DNA from: Gemmatimonadota bacterium
GTDB lineage: Bacteria > Gemmatimonadota > Gemmatimonadetes > Longimicrobiales > Gaopeijiaceae
Length of the DNA: 9,876 nt
Direction: 5' to 3'
Assembly: GCA_012959595.1 (NCBI GenBank)
Contig: DUCW01000214.1
Span: forward strand, 1-9,876
Shown piece after piece: positions 6,785-9,876 of the stretch (the stretch's first letter is position 1; the number at the start of each line of letters is the position of its first letter). Both the position numbers and the translations under genes were made by a program. The notes below the pieces were generated by a model. It had not been told where the DNA came from and did not search any database. It worked only from the letters and a program-made list of their open reading frames with translations.

Positions 6785-7951
6785 ATGCCTTTCAGATCTG
6801 GAATACACTTTTTGCAGTTGCCAGGGCCTACAAATGTTCCTGAACGTATCCTTCGGGCCATGAGTAAGCCTACTATCGATCACCGTGGTCCAGAATTTAA
6901 AGAATTCGGAGCAAAAATCCTTAAAGAATTAAAAGATGTGTTTCAGGCTTCTGAGTATGTGTTTGTTTATCCAGCTTCTGGAAGTGGCTCCTGGGAATCT
7001 GGTTTGGTCAATACATTGTCCGCGGGTGATAAGGTGCTGAGGTTCGATGCGGGATTTTTCTCTGAGATGTGGGGCCTGGTAGCTACTAGACTTGGACTAG
7101 AAGTACAGGTAGCTCCTTGGGACTGGAGACTTCCGGTCGATCCCGCGGCCTTGGTGAAACTATTGACTGCTGATCCAAACCATGAGATTAAAGCTGTTCT
7201 AATTGTTCATAACGAAACTGCTACTGGTGTGGTTACAGACATCCCGGCTATCAGAAGAGCGATGGATGATGTAGGCCATCCTGCGTTACTCATGGTCGAT
7301 GCTGTTTCCTCGGCCTGTGCTATGGAATACCGGCACGATGATTGGGGGGTGGACGTTACGATTTGTGGATCGCAGAAGGGGTTTATGTTACCCCCAGGTC
7401 TTTCTTTCTGTGCTGTGAGTAGTAAGGCGTTGGAAGTACATAGAAGTACTAAAGGTTTCCGTTCTTATTGGGATTGGACAGATCAGATGACCTTCGAAGA
7501 GACTGGGTATTTCCCTTATACTCCAGCTACGAACCTACTGTACGGCCTGGAAGAGGCACTGAAGATGCTGAGAGAGGAAGGTTTGCAGAATACGCATGCT
7601 AGGCATGCCCGTTTAGGTGAAGCAACGAGGCGTGCAGTTGAGGCTTGGGGCCTTCAAAATTTCTGTAGCGACCCTTCCGCAGTAAGTGCAGCAGCAACTA
7701 GTGTGCTGATGCCTGAAGGAACTGATGCAAATCTTGTGCGAACAATTTGTTTGGAAAAATTTGACATGTCATTGGGTGGAGGATTAGGAAGACTGAACGG
7801 GGAGGTTTTCAGGATTGGTCACTTGGGGGATGTTAATGATCTAATGATTTCTGGGACCCTTTGCGGAGTTGAAATGGCTCTATCCATAGCTGGGGTTCCC
7901 CACCAATCTGGTGGAGTGGGTGCAGCCTTAGAGTTTTTAGCCAGTCAGTAG
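6785..7951 (+). CDS. Class V aminotransferase, serine/alanine-glyoxylate type
   Basis: A 388-residue fold-type I PLP enzyme. The N-terminal LPGPTNVPERIL (11-22) and IDHRGPEF (31-38) are typical of alanine-glyoxylate and serine-glyoxylate aminotransferases. The PLP site shows HNETATGV (142-149), the aspartate that pairs with the pyridine nitrogen in MVDAVSS (D172), and the Schiff-base lysine in CGSQKGFMLPPGLSF (K198). R343 in FRIGHLGD is the expected substrate-carboxylate arginine. Members move the amino group of serine, alanine or a relative to glyoxylate, giving glycine; ureidoglycine-glyoxylate aminotransferase is a close relative and remains possible. It is first in an operon, 16 bases before dctP, and diverges from a flavin/Fe-S hydroxyacid dehydrogenase that could supply the 2-oxoacid. 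No export signal: cytosolic. Confidence 0.9.
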   Translation: MPFRSGIHFLQLPGPTNVPERILRAMSKPTIDHRGPEFKEFGAKILKELKDVFQASEYVFVYPASGSGSWESGLVNTLSAGDKVLRFDAGFFSEMWGLVATRLGLEVQVAPWDWRLPVDPAALVKLLTADPNHEIKAVLIVHNETATGVVTDIPAIRRAMDDVGHPALLMVDAVSSACAMEYRHDDWGVDVTICGSQKGFMLPPGLSFCAVSSKALEVHRSTKGFRSYWDWTDQMTFEETGYFPYTPATNLLYGLEEALKMLREEGLQNTHARHARLGEATRRAVEAWGLQNFCSDPSAVSAAATSVLMPEGTDANLVRTICLEKFDMSLGGGLGRLNGEVFRIGHLGDVNDLMISGTLCGVEMALSIAGVPHQSGGVGAALEFLASQ

Positions 7952-7967
7952 GTCAAGAGTGCCTACC

Positions 7968-8987
7968 ATGTTGTTGGCCAAATCAATTCCGCAGCGTTTC
8001 CTTCACCTCGTCTGTGTCTTTTGCTGCATCTTGTCCATGGGTTGTGGGACCCAAGAGGGCAGCGAGCGTGTTGTAGAGCTCAAATTCGGACACGTAGGAG
8101 CTCCAGGCTCCCTGTTCGCACTTTCGGCTGAAGAATTTTCTAGGAGAGTAGAGGAGAGGTATGGAGGTCGTGTAAAGGTCAATGTGTTCGGCTCGAGTCA
8201 GTTGGGTGGCGATGAATTGATGCTTCAGAAACTCAAACTCGGAACTCTCGATTTTGCTCTTCCATCGACCATTATGTCATCAAGAGTGGAACTCTTTGGT
8301 ATCTTCGAGATGCCCTATCTGGTGAAGAGTCGGGAACATATGAAGAAAATAGAAGAGCATGTCATATGGCCCGCCCTCATCCCTGAAGCTGCGGAGCAAG
8401 GCTATAAAATTATAGCAGTTTGGGAAAATGGCTTTAGACATGTAACTAACAATATCCGTCCCGTAGTGACTCCGGATGATCTCGAGGGTATCAAGCTTAG
8501 GACGCCAAGAGGCTTGTGGCGAGTGAAACTATTTCAGGCGTTCGGATCCAATCCATCGCCGATGCCACTCTCAGAAGTTTTTGTAGCTTTACAAACAGGG
8601 GTGATGGATGGGCAGGAAAATCCACTGGCTCAGATCTACGCCTCCAAGTTGCATGAGGTTCAAAATTACTTATCCCTGACGGGTCATGTTTATACTCCTG
8701 CCTATGTCACGGTCGGGGCGAGCTGGGACAGACTCCCTGAAGATTTGAGGGCGGAGATAGCAGAAATAGCTATAGAAACACAAAAGTTTGTTTATGAAAC
8801 AGCAACTCGTATGGACTCCGATTTTCTGGTGGCTTTATCTGAGGCAGGAGTAGAGGTTAACGAACCGGACAGAGAAGCCTTTGAGCGTGCGAGCAGGAAG
8901 ATCTACGAAGACTTCAGCAGTTCAGTTGAAGGTGCTGGTGAGTTGGTGAGGCAATCTCTGGAACTTGAAGAAAAGTCGGGCTTGTGA
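7968..8987 (+). CDS. dctP: TRAP transporter substrate-binding protein DctP, lipoprotein
   Basis: A 339-residue periplasmic binding protein of the DctP family that captures an organic anion and delivers it to the DctQM permease. The signal region is hydrophobic and ends ILSMGC, so C26 is a probable lipidation site, although Ser at -3 and Met at -2 make an imperfect lipobox. Family signatures follow: FGHVGAPGSL (40-49), the arginine of KLRTPRG (R178), usually the one that pairs with the substrate carboxylate, and the helix PLSEVFVALQTGVMDGQENP (200-219). These do not name the substrate. ATG at 7968 is preferred over GTG at 7959 because a weak AAGAG (7955-7959) sits eight bases before it and overlaps the GTG. 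It lies between the aminotransferase and dctQ in one operon. Confidence 0.92.
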   Translation: MLLAKSIPQRFLHLVCVFCCILSMGCGTQEGSERVVELKFGHVGAPGSLFALSAEEFSRRVEERYGGRVKVNVFGSSQLGGDELMLQKLKLGTLDFALPSTIMSSRVELFGIFEMPYLVKSREHMKKIEEHVIWPALIPEAAEQGYKIIAVWENGFRHVTNNIRPVVTPDDLEGIKLRTPRGLWRVKLFQAFGSNPSPMPLSEVFVALQTGVMDGQENPLAQIYASKLHEVQNYLSLTGHVYTPAYVTVGASWDRLPEDLRAEIAEIAIETQKFVYETATRMDSDFLVALSEAGVEVNEPDREAFERASRKIYEDFSSSVEGAGELVRQSLELEEKSGL

Positions 8988-9007
8988 TTGGAAAATATGC
9001 TTAAACT

Positions 9008-9529
9008 TTGGAAACTGAGTTAGTGAGACAGGTGTTTGGACTGAACCGGCACCGTTTCAGGGATGAATTTGCAGGATTTCTAGAAAAATTGGTCTTATTT
9101 CTAGTGGTAGCACTGGCTTCAGTAGTCATCATGGGAGTGGTTTTTAGGAAAATAGGAGCTTCTCTTGTCTGGTATGACGAGGTGGCATCCATTCTACTCG
9201 CATGGTTGACATTCTATGGTTCTGTTTTGGCTGCTTTGCGGCAGGAGCACATTGGTTTCTCCAAAATCTTAGACACAGTTGGGCCGCAAGCAAGAAGATT
9301 CCTAATCGTTTTTGGAAAAGTTGCGGTGATGGGATTCTTCACTTTAGTGGCATGGTCGGGATGGAGGGTTTTTGGAGTTTTGGGTGGCGATACTCTCGTA
9401 AGCTTGCCATGGATGCCGCAACGCTTGACTCAGTCAGTGATTCCAATTGGGGCGGTTCTCTTTATAGTTGCTGAGTTGGTACTGATACCAGACTTGCTGT
9501 CTTCTCAGGATAGAGAAGAGACACGATGA
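9008..9529 (+). CDS. dctQ: TRAP transporter small permease subunit DctQ
   Basis: A 173-residue membrane protein with four hydrophobic segments near residues 27-47, 58-78, 98-119 and 142-162, the standard DctQ topology. The motif WYDEVASILLAWLTFYGS (55-72), followed by HIGF at 81-84, is the family hallmark. It forms the QM permease with the following gene. The start is uncertain: TTG at 9008 is the furthest used here, with in-frame GTG codons at 9023 and 9032 as alternatives, none with a strong Shine-Dalgarno; an ATG at 8997 is out of frame. It lies 20 bases after dctP, and its stop overlaps the dctM start in ATGA, indicating coupled translation of the two permease subunits. Confidence 0.9.
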   Translation: METELVRQVFGLNRHRFRDEFAGFLEKLVLFLVVALASVVIMGVVFRKIGASLVWYDEVASILLAWLTFYGSVLAALRQEHIGFSKILDTVGPQARRFLIVFGKVAVMGFFTLVAWSGWRVFGVLGGDTLVSLPWMPQRLTQSVIPIGAVLFIVAELVLIPDLLSSQDREETR

Positions 9530-9876
9530 CTCTTCTCTTCATGTTTTTGGGATTACTTGGGCTGGTACTTGTTAATGTACCAATAGCAGTATCCCTGGGT
9601 ATAGTGGCTCTTTCTGGCATGATACTGAGTTCTGGGATGGCGAGTCTCCCCAATGCAGCCCTCGTTCTTTTTGATGGTTCCACGAAGTTTCCTTTGATTG
9701 CAATCCCTCTTTTTATTTTAGCCGGTGCCATTATGAATTGCACCGGAATTTCGATACGGCTCATTAATCTCGCTTCAGCCTTGGTAGGTTTTATTCGAGG
9801 GGGGTTGGCGATGGTCACTGTTTCAGCTTCATTGTTTGATTTTGGGCTCTATTTTTTCCACAATGCAAAGGCTCTA
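9526..9876 (+). CDS. dctM: TRAP transporter large permease subunit DctM, 5' part only
   Basis: The first 117 residues of the large TRAP permease, a Na+-driven organic-acid channel of normally ~425-435 residues; the window edge removes the rest. Visible: hydrophobic helix 1 with NVPIAVSLGI (17-26), KFPLIAIPLFILAGAIM (54-70), GISIRLINLASALVGF (73-88) and IRGGLAMVTVSAS (89-101), all in family order. The last 16 residues read SLFDFGLYFFHNAKAL, where a DctM would normally show a small-residue loop of the ISGS type followed by an Ala-rich helix. No frameshift by one or two bases restores it clearly. This may be true divergence or base errors at the end of a contig. Start ATG is fixed by the ATGA overlap with dctQ. 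Confidence 0.88.
   Translation, partial: MTLLFMFLGLLGLVLVNVPIAVSLGIVALSGMILSSGMASLPNAALVLFDGSTKFPLIAIPLFILAGAIMNCTGISIRLINLASALVGFIRGGLAMVTVSASLFDFGLYFFHNAKAL

Noticed and set aside
6604..6861. Minus-strand open frame of 85 codons reaching into the divergent region
   Set aside because: It begins inside the aminotransferase coding region, has no Shine-Dalgarno or domain, and would block the region needed for promoters.
9462..9818. Minus-strand open frame of 118 codons
   Set aside because: Antisense to dctQ and dctM, which are unambiguous.

Overview
The window comes from a bacterium with a lipoprotein-exporting, probably Gram-negative-type envelope. It encodes two predicted lipoproteins, two further predicted secreted proteins, a complete TRAP importer set except for the truncated large permease, and a standard bacterial tRNA-Lys. 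I cannot fix the phylum. The gene mix (streptogramin-lyase-type propeller, choice-of-anchor-V CXXCH protein, M24 peptidase, TRAP system) would suit an uncultured marine or soil lineage such as Gemmatimonadota or Acidobacteriota, but that is only an inference. Most of the window looks like roughly 46-48% GC. The first ~480 bases are clearly richer, about 60% by hand count. Both ends cut through genes, so this is an internal fragment or a short contig.

Layout: (i) 1-524, plus strand: the 3' part of an M24 (Xaa-Pro aminopeptidase-like) metallopeptidase. (ii) 513-3401, minus strand, transcribed right to left: a lipoprotein-type peptidase S51 (cyanophycinase-like) protein, then after a 127-bp leader a secreted seven-bladed Vgb-like propeller protein, then, overlapping it by three bases, a small secreted choice-of-anchor-V-type protein with one CXXCH motif. 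Its end overlaps the convergent M24 gene. (iii) 3582-3654, plus: tRNA-Lys(TTT). (iv) 3691-6546, minus: a 951-residue fusion of a GlcD-type FAD oxidase and a GlcF/GlpC-type iron-sulfur protein. (v) 6547-6784: a divergent control region with two inverted-repeat elements. (vi) 6785-9876, plus: a tightly packed operon of a serine/alanine-glyoxylate-type class V aminotransferase and the TRAP genes dctP, dctQ and dctM, the last cut by the window edge.

The most coherent functional reading is the right half. A TRAP importer for an organic acid shares a control region with a flavin/Fe-S 2-hydroxyacid dehydrogenase and sits in an operon with a glyoxylate-type aminotransferase. Together they could import a 2-hydroxyacid such as glycolate, D-lactate or a relative, oxidise it to the 2-oxoacid and pass electrons to the respiratory chain, then aminate the product. 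The substrate cannot be read from the sequence. On the left, the coupled propeller and CXXCH proteins look like a co-produced periplasmic pair of unknown function.
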